A stretch of DNA of 24,774 bases from UBA1740 sp045587025 (GCA_045587025.1 JAZNBK010000055.1:1-24774), one strand, 5' to 3'; shown: positions 1-8,589, counted from the stretch's first letter. Made by a program: numbers and translations. The notes: generated by a model not told the origin, from the sequence alone.

Positions 1-1
1 C

Positions 2-574
2 CGAGATAATCTATTTAAAGCAGTATGCCAAAACGGCGGTGACAGATTTGATACGGCGATAATTCCCTGTGTTGTTGATTTGGAAACACAGCTTGCGACT
101 TTTGACAGTATGCGAATTCCGTACGCAGGATATCAATATCCGGTTAAGAACCGTGGCATTAAGCTTATTCGAAAGTGCTTGTTTAATGGCAAGCTCACTT
201 TTGCAAACTCCCCCGATGCAGTTGATCCAATCAAAGACATAGATCCAGAGCAAAGCCTGTGGAGTTTTTGGCGTAATATGAAAAAAGAGTTGATTTCAGA
301 TGAGAAAGAAGCCAAAAAACGTTATGAGAACATGGCACACAAGGAGATAATCTTCGATGACGGTTACGTTTATTTAAAGTGGGAAGATAAGGGCATTTGG
401 GTGTCTGTCGAACTTGATGAAGAAACAAAATTTGCTGAAATAGATGAAATCGATTCTTGGTATTATCCAAAGCAAAACAAAATTGCTAAAACAACGATAA
501 AAGAGATAAAAGGCATAATCAACTCTTATTTTGCAGAGCTTGGATACACAACAAGATTTATCTCATATGATTGA
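2..574 (+). CDS. Hypothetical protein, 5' end missing
   Basis: The reading frame is open from the first bases of the window, so this is the C-terminal 190 or so residues of a longer protein; a TTG at 80 is an internal codon, not a convincing start. The visible part is soluble, with no membrane segment or signal peptide. It has a charged, lysine- and glutamate-rich middle and a C-terminal half rich in aromatic residues (SLWSFW, IWVSVELDEE, DSWYYPKQ). I do not recognise the family, and no catalytic motif is visible. It runs towards a terminator hairpin at 693 and convergently towards cysK. Only the reading frame is well supported. Confidence 0.6.
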   Translation, partial: RDNLFKAVCQNGGDRFDTAIIPCVVDLETQLATFDSMRIPYAGYQYPVKNRGIKLIRKCLFNGKLTFANSPDAVDPIKDIDPEQSLWSFWRNMKKELISDEKEAKKRYENMAHKEIIFDDGYVYLKWEDKGIWVSVELDEETKFAEIDEIDSWYYPKQNKIAKTTIKEIKGIINSYFAELGYTTRFISYD

Positions 575-692
575 TTTTACATCATATAAAACAGGCATCT
601 ATTTTGGATGCACATGAAATTACCCCAAATGCTGAAAAAGCCTTGATTTTATTGACTTTTCTGCCATGGCATCTAAATTGGTGGTACAACAC

Positions 693-726
693 AAAAAACA
701 CACCCTCGCGGTGTGTTTTTTCTTTT
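693..726 (+). terminator. Intrinsic terminator, probably bidirectional
   Basis: Arms AAAAACACACC and GGTGTGTTTTT enclose a five-base loop. The 3' arm runs into TTTTTTCTTTTC on the plus strand, and an A-run precedes the 5' arm. It would end transcription from the partial gene at 2-574. The 120 bases before it hold no gene that I can support. Confidence 0.7.
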
Positions 727-828
727 CTCGCTTTGCGAGTTGCGGGGGATTTTGAACCGCGTGACCTTCGGAGAAGGTCGTGGGTACAAATTTATTATAG
801 CACACTTTTTCATTTTAATTTAATGTAT

Positions 829-872
829 AAAAACAGTCGGGAAACAAACGCGCGCATCCCGACTGTTTTTTG
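829..872 (-). terminator. Terminator of cysK
   Basis: Inverted repeat AAAACAGTCGGG / CCCGACTGTTTT directly after the cysK stop codon. On the minus strand it is followed by TTTTTATAC. Confidence 0.8.
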
Positions 873-873
873 T

Positions 874-1803
874 TTAATCCTCAAAAAGAGGGGTAGAAAA
901 ATACCTTTCCGCGGTGTCGGGAAGTACCGTGACTACGGTTTTTCCCTTGCCGAGTTTTTTTGCTAGCTTTATTGCCGCGGCTACATTGGTTCCGCTGCTG
1001 ATACCGCACATTATTCCTTCAAGACGGGCGAGATTCTTAGACGTGCTTATTGCCTCTTCATCGGTTATAATGCACACGTCATCGTAGATATCGCAATTCA
1101 GTATCGGTGGAATGAGTCCGTCGCCTATGCCCATTTGCACGTGTGTACCTATTGAGCCGCCTGAAAGAATCGCGGCGTTTTCAGGCTCTACCGCCCAGAT
1201 TGTCATGTCGGGATTTTCTGCCTTCAAGGTTTCGCCGATACCCGTAATCGTTCCGCCCGTGCCTATGCCCGAGCAAAATCCGTGTATCGGTTTTCCGACC
1301 TGACGGAGAATTTCCATACCCGTTCTTTCGCGCTGAATAGCGGGATTTGCGGGATTTTCAAACTGCTGAGGGACGAAGGAATTAGGAATCTCATCACGCA
1401 TTTTAAGAGCAAGATTCAAGCATTCCTCTATACAAAGTCCGATGTTGCCCGCGTCGTGCACGAGTATAACCTCAGCTCCGTAGTGGGCGACAAGCTTACG
1501 CCTTTCCTCACTCACGGAGTCGGGCATTATAATTTTAACCTTGTAGCCTTTGACAGCACCGACGAGTGCAAGACCTATGCCTTGATTACCGCTGGTCGGC
1601 TCTATTATGATCGTATCCTTATTTATAAGTCCGCGGTTTTCCGCATCGAGTATCATATTATAAGCGGTTCGCGTTTTTATAGACCCACCGACGTTCAAGC
1701 CCTCAAACTTAACGAGAATTTCCGCGTCCTCGGGCGAGGTCATGTGCTGAAGTCTGATAACGGGGGTATTCCCCATCGCGTCCAAAATGGTGTTGCAAAT
1801 CAT
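874..1803 (-). CDS. cysK: Cysteine synthase (O-acetylserine sulfhydrylase family)
   Basis: PLP-dependent fold-type II enzyme, 309 aa, expected to make L-cysteine from O-acetylserine and sulfide in the cytosol. The PLP lysine lies in GGSIKTR (about residue 43). The substrate-binding asparagine loop is TSGNQG and the phosphate-binding glycine loop is GIGTGGTITG. C-terminal GISSGTN matches the family. Two motifs differ from the textbook enzyme: KTR in place of KDR, and TSGNQG in place of TSGNTG. I recognise this combination from a clostridial subfamily, so it is probably active, but the preferred substrate is less certain. The gene is divergent from an amino-acid ABC importer with a 150-bp shared promoter region, which hints that the importer handles a sulfur amino acid; that is inference only. 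Confidence 0.9.
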   Translation of the reverse strand: MICNTILDAMGNTPVIRLQHMTSPEDAEILVKFEGLNVGGSIKTRTAYNMILDAENRGLINKDTIIIEPTSGNQGIGLALVGAVKGYKVKIIMPDSVSEERRKLVAHYGAEVILVHDAGNIGLCIEECLNLALKMRDEIPNSFVPQQFENPANPAIQRERTGMEILRQVGKPIHGFCSGIGTGGTITGIGETLKAENPDMTIWAVEPENAAILSGGSIGTHVQMGIGDGLIPPILNCDIYDDVCIITDEEAISTSKNLARLEGIMCGISSGTNVAAAIKLAKKLGKGKTVVTVLPDTAERYFSTPLFED

Positions 1804-1847
1804 TATTCATTTCCTTTAATAGTATTATATCGAACGTGTACCTTGTT

Positions 1848-1876
1848 ATAATAGCACATTTATTAAATTTTGTCAA
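1848..1876 (-). promoter_or_regulatory. cysK promoter
   Basis: On the minus strand TTGACA, a 17-bp spacer and TATTAT. The predicted leader is only about 40 nt, too short for a T-box or S-box riboswitch. Confidence 0.75.
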
Positions 1877-1915
1877 TAAAAAACACTTAAAAAGTATATT
1901 TTTAAGAAAAAGGGA

Positions 1916-1944
1916 TTGACAAACGGTGAAAAAAGTGGTATCAT
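1916..1944 (+). promoter_or_regulatory. Promoter of the ABC importer operon
   Basis: TTGACA, 17-bp spacer, TATCAT. A small inverted repeat CTTTAG-TTTG-CTAAAG (1952-1967) lies at the expected transcription start and could be an operator. Confidence 0.75.
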
Positions 1945-1997
1945 ATTCATGCTTTAGTTTGCTAAAGTGATAAAAAACAAAAATGGAGAAAAAGAAA

Positions 1998-2789
1998 ATG
2001 AAGAAAATTTTAGCACTCATTCTCGCACTCGTAATGTGCGTAGGCGCTCTCGTATCGTGCGGAAGCGAAAAGGATCTTAAGAAAATTGAGAAGGCAGGCA
2101 AGCTTGTTGTCGGCGTTACCGTTTATCCTCCTATGGATTACATCGACGGCGAAGGAAACTGGACCGGCTTTGACGCAGAGCTTGCACAGCAGTTTGCCGC
2201 AAGCCTTGGCGTAAACTGCCAGATTGTTATTATCGACTGGAACAACAAGGTTGCAGAGCTTAAGTCCCGTCAGATTGACCTCATCTGGAACGGTATGACC
2301 GCAACAGACGAGCTTGGCAAGGAAATTGATTTCTCGGTTTCTTACGCAAAGAACGCGCAGGTTGCAGTAGTTAAGAAGGATTCCGGAATTACAAAGGATG
2401 CCATAGCAGGCTTAACGGTAGCAGTTGAGAACGGCTCCGCAGGCGAAACCATTGCAAGAGAAACTCTCGGCATTAAAGACGGCAAGCTCGTTGAGAGAAG
2501 CGACGGACAGGTCGGCGCACTTGGAGAGGTTCTTTCAGGAAACGCGCAGGTTGCAATCATCGACGTCACTATGGCAGAAAGCCAGGTCGGTAAGGGCTCA
2601 TACGCAGGTCTTGAAATCGTAAGCGGCGCAAGCTACGGCGACGAAATTTTCGCAGTAGGCTTAAGAAAGGACAGCGATCTCAAAGAAAAGCTCGATGAGT
2701 TCCTTAAGGCTAAGTACAAGGACGGTACTCTTGCAGCTCTTGCGGCTAAGTACGAGGTTAGTCTTAACACAGAGGCTCTCGGCAAGTAA
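1998..2789 (+). CDS. Amino-acid ABC transporter substrate-binding lipoprotein
   Basis: 263 aa, family 3 periplasmic-binding-protein fold, which captures polar amino acids outside the membrane for the permease encoded next. A lipoprotein signal peptide with lipobox LVSC gives a lipid-anchored mature protein starting at Cys. The family features are a GVTVYPPMDY-type N-terminus, FDAEL and LKSRQIDLIWNGMTATDE. I chose the ATG at 1998 because GGAG lies nine bases upstream; the in-frame ATG at 1983 has no ribosome site. It is first in a three-gene operon (binding protein, permease, ATPase) behind a consensus promoter. The ligand cannot be read from sequence; cystine or another polar amino acid is possible given cysK next door. 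Confidence 0.88.
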   Translation: MKKILALILALVMCVGALVSCGSEKDLKKIEKAGKLVVGVTVYPPMDYIDGEGNWTGFDAELAQQFAASLGVNCQIVIIDWNNKVAELKSRQIDLIWNGMTATDELGKEIDFSVSYAKNAQVAVVKKDSGITKDAIAGLTVAVENGSAGETIARETLGIKDGKLVERSDGQVGALGEVLSGNAQVAIIDVTMAESQVGKGSYAGLEIVSGASYGDEIFAVGLRKDSDLKEKLDEFLKAKYKDGTLAALAAKYEVSLNTEALGK

Positions 2790-2807
2790 TATTGAATAAT
2801 AACTAAA

Positions 2808-3503
2808 GTGAATAAGGAAATTATTACCGAGGTGCTGACGCAGCTGTCTGACGGCTTCGTTTTATCGGTGCTCCTGTTCACTCTCACGCTGGTTTTGGCG
2901 TTACCTTTGGGGTTGCTTATCTCATTTTGCACGATGAGTAAGTTCACCCCTTTAAGTATGCTCTCAAAGCTGGTCGTGTGGGTGTTAAGAGGAACGCCTC
3001 TGATGCTTCAGATTTTTGCGATATTCTATCTTCCCGGTCTTCTCGATTTGTTCGTATGGCCTCAGATGAATACCGGCTGGGAATGGTTCGACACCACGTT
3101 TTCAACAAGATTTATCGCCGCGCTCGTTGCGTTTTCAATCAATTACGCGGCTTACTTTTCAGAGATATTCCGCGGTGGAATACAGTCAATTTCGAAAGGT
3201 CAGTACGAGGCAGGACAAGTTCTTGGCTTGACGAGAACTGAGGTTTTCTTCAAAATCGTACTCTTGCAGGTCATAAAGCGTATAATTCCGCCGATGTCCA
3301 ACGAAATTATCACTCTCATCAAGGACACATCTCTTGCAAACACGATAGTAGTAATGGAGCTTATCTTCGAGGCTAAGGAATTTATGCTCGAGGGTCTCAT
3401 CTGGCCGTTGTTTATGGCGGGTGCGTTCTACCTTATTTTCGTAGGACTCCTGACTATAATTTTCAGCAAGATAGAAAAGAAGCTCGATTATTTCAAGGCG
3501 TAG
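2808..3503 (+). CDS. Polar amino-acid ABC transporter permease
   Basis: 231 aa, HisM/GlnP-type inner-membrane permease. It has several hydrophobic helices; the RGTPLMLQIF motif after the second helix is diagnostic. The cytoplasmic EAA loop that contacts the ATPase is around residues 125-150 (EAGQVLGLTRTEVFFKIVL). The start is GTG at 2808 with no good Shine-Dalgarno sequence, so it may depend on translational coupling to the gene 18 bp upstream. A single permease gene implies a homodimer. Confidence 0.88.
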   Translation: MNKEIITEVLTQLSDGFVLSVLLFTLTLVLALPLGLLISFCTMSKFTPLSMLSKLVVWVLRGTPLMLQIFAIFYLPGLLDLFVWPQMNTGWEWFDTTFSTRFIAALVAFSINYAAYFSEIFRGGIQSISKGQYEAGQVLGLTRTEVFFKIVLLQVIKRIIPPMSNEIITLIKDTSLANTIVVMELIFEAKEFMLEGLIWPLFMAGAFYLIFVGLLTIIFSKIEKKLDYFKA

Positions 3504-3515
3504 GGGGTAAAACAA

Positions 3516-4286
3516 ATGAAAATGCTTGAAGTTAAAAACCTACGCAAAAGATTCGGACAGAACGAGGTTCTGAAAGGAGTCAGTTTTTCGCTTGAAAAGG
3601 GTGAAGTCCTCTCTATTATCGGCTCATCGGGCGGCGGTAAAACTACCCTGCTCCGCTGTCTCAATTTTCTTGAAAAGGCAAACAGCGGCGAGATATTGGT
3701 AGCGGGTAAGCCCGTTTACTCCGCCACCGACGGCGAAAAGCCCATAACCACACCCGAGGCACAAACCTCATTTGGACTCGTTTTCCAACAGTTCAACCTT
3801 TTTCCGCAATACAGCGTAATGGAAAATCTTATGCTCGCGCCCAAGCTCCGTGCAAAGCGCGCAAAGAAGGGCGATCCGAAAGAAACCTTGCAGGAAATCA
3901 GAGAGCGTGCGGAAAAGCTGCTCGAAACAGTAGGGCTTTCCGAGAAGGCAAATGCCTACCCGTGTGAGCTTTCCGGCGGTCAGCAGCAGCGTGTGGCGAT
4001 AGCGCGTGCGCTTATGCTCTCCCCCGATATCCTCTGCTTCGACGAGCCAACCTCTGCACTCGACCCCGAGCTTACGAGCGAGGTGCTTCGCGTTATACGC
4101 TCGCTTAAGGACTCGGAGAGGACGATGATTATAGTCACTCACGAGATGGATTTTGCGCGTCACGTTTCCGATAAGATAATGTTTATCGCTAACGGCGTGA
4201 TTGAAGAAATGGGCACGCCGGACGAGGTTTTCGACGACCCCAAAAGTGAAAAAACACGAGTATTCCTGCATGCAGGCGAAAATTAA
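3516..4286 (+). CDS. Polar amino-acid ABC transporter ATP-binding protein
   Basis: 256 aa GlnQ/HisP-type ATPase energising the importer encoded by the two preceding genes. Walker A is GSSGGGKTT, the Q-loop lies in VFQQFNLFP, the signature is LSGGQQQRVAIARAL, Walker B is ILCFDEPTSALDPE and the switch histidine is in THEMDFA. The Walker A loop has GGGKTT where GSGKST is commonest, a tolerated variant. A GGGGG ribosome site precedes the ATG, and the gene is followed at once by a strong terminator. It shares a family with glnQ, but the substrate is unknown. Confidence 0.92.
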   Translation: MKMLEVKNLRKRFGQNEVLKGVSFSLEKGEVLSIIGSSGGGKTTLLRCLNFLEKANSGEILVAGKPVYSATDGEKPITTPEAQTSFGLVFQQFNLFPQYSVMENLMLAPKLRAKRAKKGDPKETLQEIRERAEKLLETVGLSEKANAYPCELSGGQQQRVAIARALMLSPDILCFDEPTSALDPELTSEVLRVIRSLKDSERTMIIVTHEMDFARHVSDKIMFIANGVIEEMGTPDEVFDDPKSEKTRVFLHAGEN

Positions 4287-4292
4287 AGAAAG

Positions 4293-4328
4293 CCGTACAA
4301 CACTCATTTTCGTGTTGTACGGTTTTTC
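4293..4328 (+). terminator. Bidirectional intrinsic terminator
   Basis: Eleven-bp arms CCGTACAACAC / GTGTTGTACGG with TTTTTCTTT after and AAAGAAAG before. It separates the ABC operon from the convergent pyrophosphatase gene. Confidence 0.85.
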
Positions 4329-4339
4329 TTTACTCTTAT

Positions 4340-4873
4340 TTATTTGCAAAATGTGTTTATATAGTTAGTGATGCCGTTTTCGATGATTTTTACCGCCGTT
4401 TCCTTTGCGCTCACCTCGTTTACCGCCGTGGTCTTATTCTCAAGATTTTTATAAACGGTGAAGAAATGACGCATTTCCTCAAAAATATGTGCAGGAAGCT
4501 GGTCTATGTCAGTGTAGTGATTGTAGTTAGGGTCCTTGAACGGAATGGCTATAATTTTCTCGTCCTGCCTGCCGTTATCAACCATCGAAATAACGCCTAT
4601 CGGATATGCTCTTACAAGCGTCATCGGCTCGATGGATTCAGCGCACAGAAGAAGGACGTCAAGCGGGTCGCCGTCGTCGCCGTAGGTGCGCGGAATAAAG
4701 CCGTAATTTGCAGGATAGTGGGTGGACGTATAAAGGATTCTGTCGAGCATTATAAGACCTGTTTCCTTGTCAAGCTCGTACTTTTTTCTGCTTCCCTTTG
4801 TTATTTCAATAACGCAGATAAAATCGTTTGGAGTTATTCTTTTGGGTGAAATATCGTGCCAGATATTAGACAT
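4340..4873 (-). CDS. ppa: Inorganic pyrophosphatase (family I, soluble)
   Basis: 177 aa from the ATG at 4873, which has AAGGA eight bases upstream; the TTG two codons earlier is less likely. It hydrolyses PPi from biosynthetic reactions to phosphate in the cytosol. The family I signature DGDPLDVLL holds the metal-binding aspartates. Other family features are KGSRKKYE near the N-terminus, HYPANYGFIP and the YNHYTDIDQLP segment. Length fits bacterial hexameric enzymes. It is expected to be constitutive and has no obvious functional link to its neighbours. Confidence 0.93.
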   Translation of the reverse strand: MSNIWHDISPKRITPNDFICVIEITKGSRKKYELDKETGLIMLDRILYTSTHYPANYGFIPRTYGDDGDPLDVLLLCAESIEPMTLVRAYPIGVISMVDNGRQDEKIIAIPFKDPNYNHYTDIDQLPAHIFEEMRHFFTVYKNLENKTTAVNEVSAKETAVKIIENGITNYINTFCK

Positions 4874-4900
4874 TTGCAAATTCCTTCTCTATAATTAAAT

Positions 4901-5878
4901 TTAAAAATACTTCGTGATTTCTCTTGTCCGATAAACCTCGTCCACGACGCGCATCGCGCCTTCGGTAGCCTCAAAATAGGGCGAAAAGCTCAACACGCCC
5001 CCCACCATATCGGCAAATGCGTCTATTTCGTAGACCATATTGTTTTCTATAGGAGCGTAGTCAAGAGTCTGCCATTCTTCGCCGCGCATTTTCAGCTTGA
5101 TTTCGGTCGGTGCGTTGAGCTTATCAAAGGTAATCGAGCCGTTCTCCCCCTCGATTACGGACGGATTTACGCTCTCGGTTATTTTCGAATATACAACTTC
5201 GGCGAGCATGTCGCCATAGCCCATCGTAATAGCGCCCATTCCCTCAAAGCCGTTTGACAAGAACACGGACTCTCCGCCTACTCTGTCAGGCGCGCCGAAG
5301 AGCAGTACGCATATATGAAGCGGATAAATACCTATGTCCGCAAGGGCGGTGTTTTTCATTTTTGGATTAAAGGCATTCAGCACCTCTCCTGCCAAGAAGC
5401 GGTCATAGCGCGATGAATACTGGCAATATTCAAGATGCACGCGGCGTATTTTCCCGAGCCTCGGCAGGGCGGCTTTTATAATTTCCAAAGCCGGGTCAAA
5501 ATCAGGACGCATGGCTTCAAGAAGAACCTTGCCGCTTCTTTGCATCGCCGCCTTTTGAAAAAGGAAGCCCTCAAGGTCTGCCGCTATCATTTTTTCGCAA
5601 AGCACGTGCTTCCCCGCGTCCAAGGCGGCGACGGTCTGCTCGGCGTGCGCTATGTGCGGAGATGCGATATAAACTGCGTCTATTTCCGAATCAGCCAGCA
5701 TTTTTTCATAGCTGTCATAGACCTTTTTTATGCCGTGGTTGGCGGCGAAGGCGGCACCCGTGTCAAGTTTTCTCGAATAAACGGCACTCACCTCAGCTTT
5801 ACCCGAAAGGCTCGCCGCCTCGGCAAAGCGGTCGCTTATAAAGTTCGTGCCGACAACGGCAATCCTAACCCTGCTCAT
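4901..5878 (-). CDS. Gfo/Idh/MocA-family NAD(P)-dependent oxidoreductase
   Basis: 325 aa. The N-terminal Rossmann domain begins RIAVVGTNFISDRF, and the conserved YIASPHIAHAEQ and HVLCEKMIA segments follow. The usual EKP reads EKM here, so the lysine is kept but the proline is not. The C-terminal domain is the GFO_IDH_MocA beta-sheet. Family members oxidise sugars, inositols, dihydrodiols or related alcohols; the substrate cannot be told. Its ATG overlaps the stop codon of the upstream gene (ATGA), so the two are translationally coupled. Confidence 0.87.
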   Translation of the reverse strand: MSRVRIAVVGTNFISDRFAEAASLSGKAEVSAVYSRKLDTGAAFAANHGIKKVYDSYEKMLADSEIDAVYIASPHIAHAEQTVAALDAGKHVLCEKMIAADLEGFLFQKAAMQRSGKVLLEAMRPDFDPALEIIKAALPRLGKIRRVHLEYCQYSSRYDRFLAGEVLNAFNPKMKNTALADIGIYPLHICVLLFGAPDRVGGESVFLSNGFEGMGAITMGYGDMLAEVVYSKITESVNPSVIEGENGSITFDKLNAPTEIKLKMRGEEWQTLDYAPIENNMVYEIDAFADMVGGVLSFSPYFEATEGAMRVVDEVYRTREITKYF

Positions 5879-6381
5879 CTCAGAATAAAGTACAAAAACA
5901 GGGCTACTGCGGCGGTAAAGACTACCGCGGTGATTATATCCATCACCTTGCCGAACTTTTTATTTATCTTCTCCTCGCGCTCCGTTGCCGCCTTGTCCTC
6001 CTCGGTCTCAAGAAGCTCCTCGGGAATTTCCTCAAACGCGGACTCCTCCTCGGCATCATCAAGCGAAAAATCATACGTGCCCGCTTTAATCTTCTCTTTT
6101 CTTTCGGTAGCGGTTTTAAATATTTCCTCTACCGCTAAAAGCACGGCCTCATCGTCGGACGAGCAATCGCTCACGGTCTTGCCGAGCCTTGCGATAGCGT
6201 CCTCGATTTCAACCTCGTCGCGGGAGCGAAGCGCGGTGCTTATAAGACCCTCGCACTCGGGGCAAAGGATTCTCGGGTTTCCGAAATGCCCCATAGAAAG
6301 TATCGACGCTTCCTCGGGATTCTCAATCACCCCGAAGCATACGCTGCACGGCGCGGTTTTCTTTTTGTTTTCGTTTTCCAT
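5875..6381 (-). CDS. Hypothetical zinc-ribbon, C-tail-anchored protein
   Basis: 168 aa from the ATG at 6381, chosen for the AAGGGGGC ribosome site; an open frame continues upstream but overlaps the DUF896 gene. A zinc ribbon is likely from CSVC and CPEC near residues 11-45. The middle is very acidic, with an EEES...EEIPEELLETEED stretch. One hydrophobic helix lies at the extreme C-terminus (about residues 148-167), so the bulk would face the cytoplasm. I do not recognise a named family. It is flanked by the DUF896 gene 4 bp upstream and the oxidoreductase that overlaps its stop, so the three form an operon. Confidence 0.75.
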   Translation of the reverse strand: MENENKKKTAPCSVCFGVIENPEEASILSMGHFGNPRILCPECEGLISTALRSRDEVEIEDAIARLGKTVSDCSSDDEAVLLAVEEIFKTATERKEKIKAGTYDFSLDDAEEESAFEEIPEELLETEEDKAATEREEKINKKFGKVMDIITAVVFTAAVALFLYFILR

Positions 6382-6385
6382 AGCT

Positions 6386-6538
6386 TTAAGCCCCCTTACC
6401 TTTTCCGAGCATAGAGCGAACCTCGGCAAGATACTCCTCACGAAGAGCCTTCTGCTCACTTTTTTCGTCCTCGGTAAGCTCGCGCGTCTTTGCGATTCTC
6501 GCAAGCTCGTTGATTCTGTCAACCTTTATTTTTTCCAT
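6386..6538 (-). CDS. DUF896 (YnzC-like) small protein
   Basis: 50 aa. It starts MEKIKVDRINELARIAKT and continues with LTEDEKSEQKALREEYL, ending in a short basic tail after VRSML. That is the DUF896 pattern of an N-terminal helical hairpin (INELARIAK...LTEDE..EQ..LR.EYL). The Bacillus member YnzC is LexA/SOS-linked, but the biochemical role is unknown. GGAG sits six bases before the ATG, and the stop is 4 bp before the next gene, so it heads a small operon. It is easily missed because of its size. Confidence 0.85.
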   Translation of the reverse strand: MEKIKVDRINELARIAKTRELTEDEKSEQKALREEYLAEVRSMLGKGKGA

Positions 6539-6613
6539 TTAAATCTCCGTTCTGTCGCCGAAGAGCGACCGCACAATGCTGAATGAATTTTTGGAACCGT
6601 GCTTTTTGGCACG

Positions 6614-7819
6614 TCACTTCCCCTTCATATAGAGCTTTGCCAGCCCTCCGCGCGAGGTCTCGCGGTAATGGCTTGAAAGGTCCTTTCCCGTTTCGTACAT
6701 AGTTTCTATCACCATGTCGAGTGAGATTTTACGCGAGTCGGTGAGGAAATTCGCCAAGCTGAGGGCGTTTATCGCGCGCATTGCGGCCACGGCGTTTCTC
6801 TCGATACACGGAATCTGCACAAGTCCGCAAATGGGGTCGCACGTGAGTCCGAGATGATGCTCAAAGGCGATTTCCGCCGCGTATTCTATCTGGTCAATTC
6901 CCATCTCGAAAAGCTCCGCAAGAGCCGCCGCCGTCATCGAGCAAGCCGTGCCGACCTCTGCCTGACAGCCGCATTCCGCACCGCTGACAGACGCGTTGGT
7001 TTTAACAAGCGCACCGACAAGTCCCGCGACGGCGAGCGCTCTTAAAATGTCCTTATCGGAAAAGCCGTGCTTCTCCTGCATATACTTAAGCACCGACGGC
7101 AGCACGGCGCACGCACCGCAGGTGGGCGCGGTAACTATCGTACCGTTATCGGCGTTTTGCTCGCTCACTGCGTAGGCGTAGGCGCAGACTATGCGGTTTT
7201 CTCTGGTCACAGGGCTTTCGTCAATATGGCGCTTGTTGTAAAGCACGCGCGCCTTGCGCTCGACTCCAAGCCCCCCGGGAAGTATTCCCTCTGCACAAAG
7301 TCCGTCGTGTATTGCCGACTTCATGGTTTCCCAAACGGTGTAGAGAAAATCGTAAATTTCTTCCCCCTCGCGCTCAAAAACATACTCGGAGAGCCTGATG
7401 CCCTGCGCCTTGCACAGATTTGAAATGTCAAGAAACGTCGATTCGGCGTAAACGTCCTCAACCTTCACGCCCTCTCGGCCTTCAATAACGATATCACCGC
7501 CGCCTATGCTCAGCACGCGCATGCGTCCGTAGGGCTTGCCGCCCTCGTCGGTAGCGAAAATATCCATGGTGTTCTCGTGAGGAATGTCCTCGGTCTCGGT
7601 GTCAAAAACGATTTCCACGGGTTTTTCAGTCACGCTTTTCACAGCGACGTCGGTGCCGTGACCCCTTCCCGTTCTCGCAAGCGAGCCGTACAAAACAACC
7701 CGAAAGCCGTGGGCTTCGGGATGCTCGCTGACAAAAATCTGCATTCCCGACGACGGCCCCATAGTATGAGAGCTTGACGGACCCTTGCCTATTTTGTATA
7801 CGTCTTTTATAGATTTCAT
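6614..7819 (-). CDS. sdaA: L-serine ammonia-lyase, iron-sulfur dependent, single chain
   Basis: 401 aa. It deaminates L-serine to pyruvate and ammonia. The beta domain comes first, with the hallmark GPSSSHTMGP near residue 15. The alpha domain follows and carries the cysteines expected to bind the 4Fe-4S cluster (CGACAVLPS, CGCQAEVGTACS, CDPICGLVQIPC). The fused beta-alpha layout is that of single-chain enzymes; many Firmicutes instead have split sdaAA/sdaAB genes. It is probably transcribed alone. The 75 bp after the stop hold only a weak hairpin without a T-run. Confidence 0.92.
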   Translation of the reverse strand: MKSIKDVYKIGKGPSSSHTMGPSSGMQIFVSEHPEAHGFRVVLYGSLARTGRGHGTDVAVKSVTEKPVEIVFDTETEDIPHENTMDIFATDEGGKPYGRMRVLSIGGGDIVIEGREGVKVEDVYAESTFLDISNLCKAQGIRLSEYVFEREGEEIYDFLYTVWETMKSAIHDGLCAEGILPGGLGVERKARVLYNKRHIDESPVTRENRIVCAYAYAVSEQNADNGTIVTAPTCGACAVLPSVLKYMQEKHGFSDKDILRALAVAGLVGALVKTNASVSGAECGCQAEVGTACSMTAAALAELFEMGIDQIEYAAEIAFEHHLGLTCDPICGLVQIPCIERNAVAAMRAINALSLANFLTDSRKISLDMVIETMYETGKDLSSHYRETSRGGLAKLYMKGK

Positions 7820-7849
7820 TATGCTTCTCCGCTTCTCGAATATCGGTGA

Positions 7850-8275
7850 TTAAATCCCGTTATTCGTCGATTTTGTGTACTTTTCGTCATCAATTTTAAT
7901 ATACGTATTCGTTTTTTTGAAACGGTGGGTCTCTGTGCGCGCTTCTTCGGGCTTGCCTGCGTAATCGCCCGTAGCATCCCACACGAAGGTGATTTCATAA
8001 CCTATCTTCGCGCCCTTATAATCTATGTCGTAAGTACCCGTCACCTGCGGAGTGTTAATACCGGAAACAAGCGAAACCGTGCGTGACACGCGCTTTCCTT
8101 CAAAGACGTAAGTGGTAGTCATCGCGCCCATGCCAAGCGACGAGCCAAGCCCCGAATAATCATACCCGCCACCGCTGGTATACGTTCCCTTCAGACGCGT
8201 CTGACAGGACGAAAGCGACGTAAGCGTGCAAAAAATCAGACACACCGTAAGAAACAAGCAAAAAATTCGCTTCAT
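7850..8275 (-). CDS. Small lipoprotein of unknown function
   Basis: 141 aa from the ATG at 8275, which has GGAG eight bases upstream; an upstream in-frame ATG lacks a ribosome site. A lipoprotein signal peptide ends in lipobox LSSC near residue 21. The mature part is mainly predicted beta-strand, with alternating polar and hydrophobic residues (TTTYVFEGKRVSRTVSL, GTYDIDYKGAKIGYEITF), reminiscent of lipocalin-like or DUF-type extracellular lipoproteins. No specific family is recognised. It has its own promoter and no operon partner. Confidence 0.78.
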   Translation of the reverse strand: MKRIFCLFLTVCLIFCTLTSLSSCQTRLKGTYTSGGGYDYSGLGSSLGMGAMTTTYVFEGKRVSRTVSLVSGINTPQVTGTYDIDYKGAKIGYEITFVWDATGDYAGKPEEARTETHRFKKTNTYIKIDDEKYTKSTNNGI

Positions 8276-8305
8276 ATCATTTTCTCCAAAAATCATTTTG
8301 GAATA

Positions 8306-8334
8306 ATTATAACACATTTTTGCACGTTTGTCAC
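8306..8334 (-). promoter_or_regulatory. Promoter of the small lipoprotein gene
   Basis: Minus-strand GTGACA, 17-bp spacer, TATAAT. Confidence 0.7.
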
Positions 8335-8417
8335 TATATTTTTTATAAATTCTTTTAAAACAATCGGCGGTTCTTAAAATTTATTTTCGCAAAAAGCTAT
8401 TTTTCAGCGTTTGGGGC

Positions 8418-8446
8418 TTGATTTTTTACAAAAAGTATGTTATAAT
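8418..8446 (+). promoter_or_regulatory. Plus-strand promoter leading into the tRNA-fragment array
   Basis: TTGATT, 17-bp spacer, TATAAT. No protein gene follows; the transcript would enter the repeat and tRNA-Ser region. Confidence 0.6.
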
Positions 8447-8589
8447 AATCGTCGTGACGGACGTTCTTCAAGATTTGTATTATGGAATATACGTTTTTTG
8501 TTAGACGCCTGAGTTGAAAATGTATATAGTTGCATCGTATAGAGGTGTTTCGCATTTGGCGAATATATGCGAAGCCGAGCCGAGGACGT

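Noticed and set aside
571..966. Plus-strand frame between the first gene and cysK
   Set aside because: It runs through two terminator hairpins and has no ribosome site of its own.
5435..6586. Long open frame on the plus strand (over 380 codons)
   Set aside because: It lies antisense to the oxidoreductase, zinc-ribbon and DUF896 genes, has no ribosome site, and is low-complexity Ser/Arg-rich as expected from a reversed GC-rich coding region.
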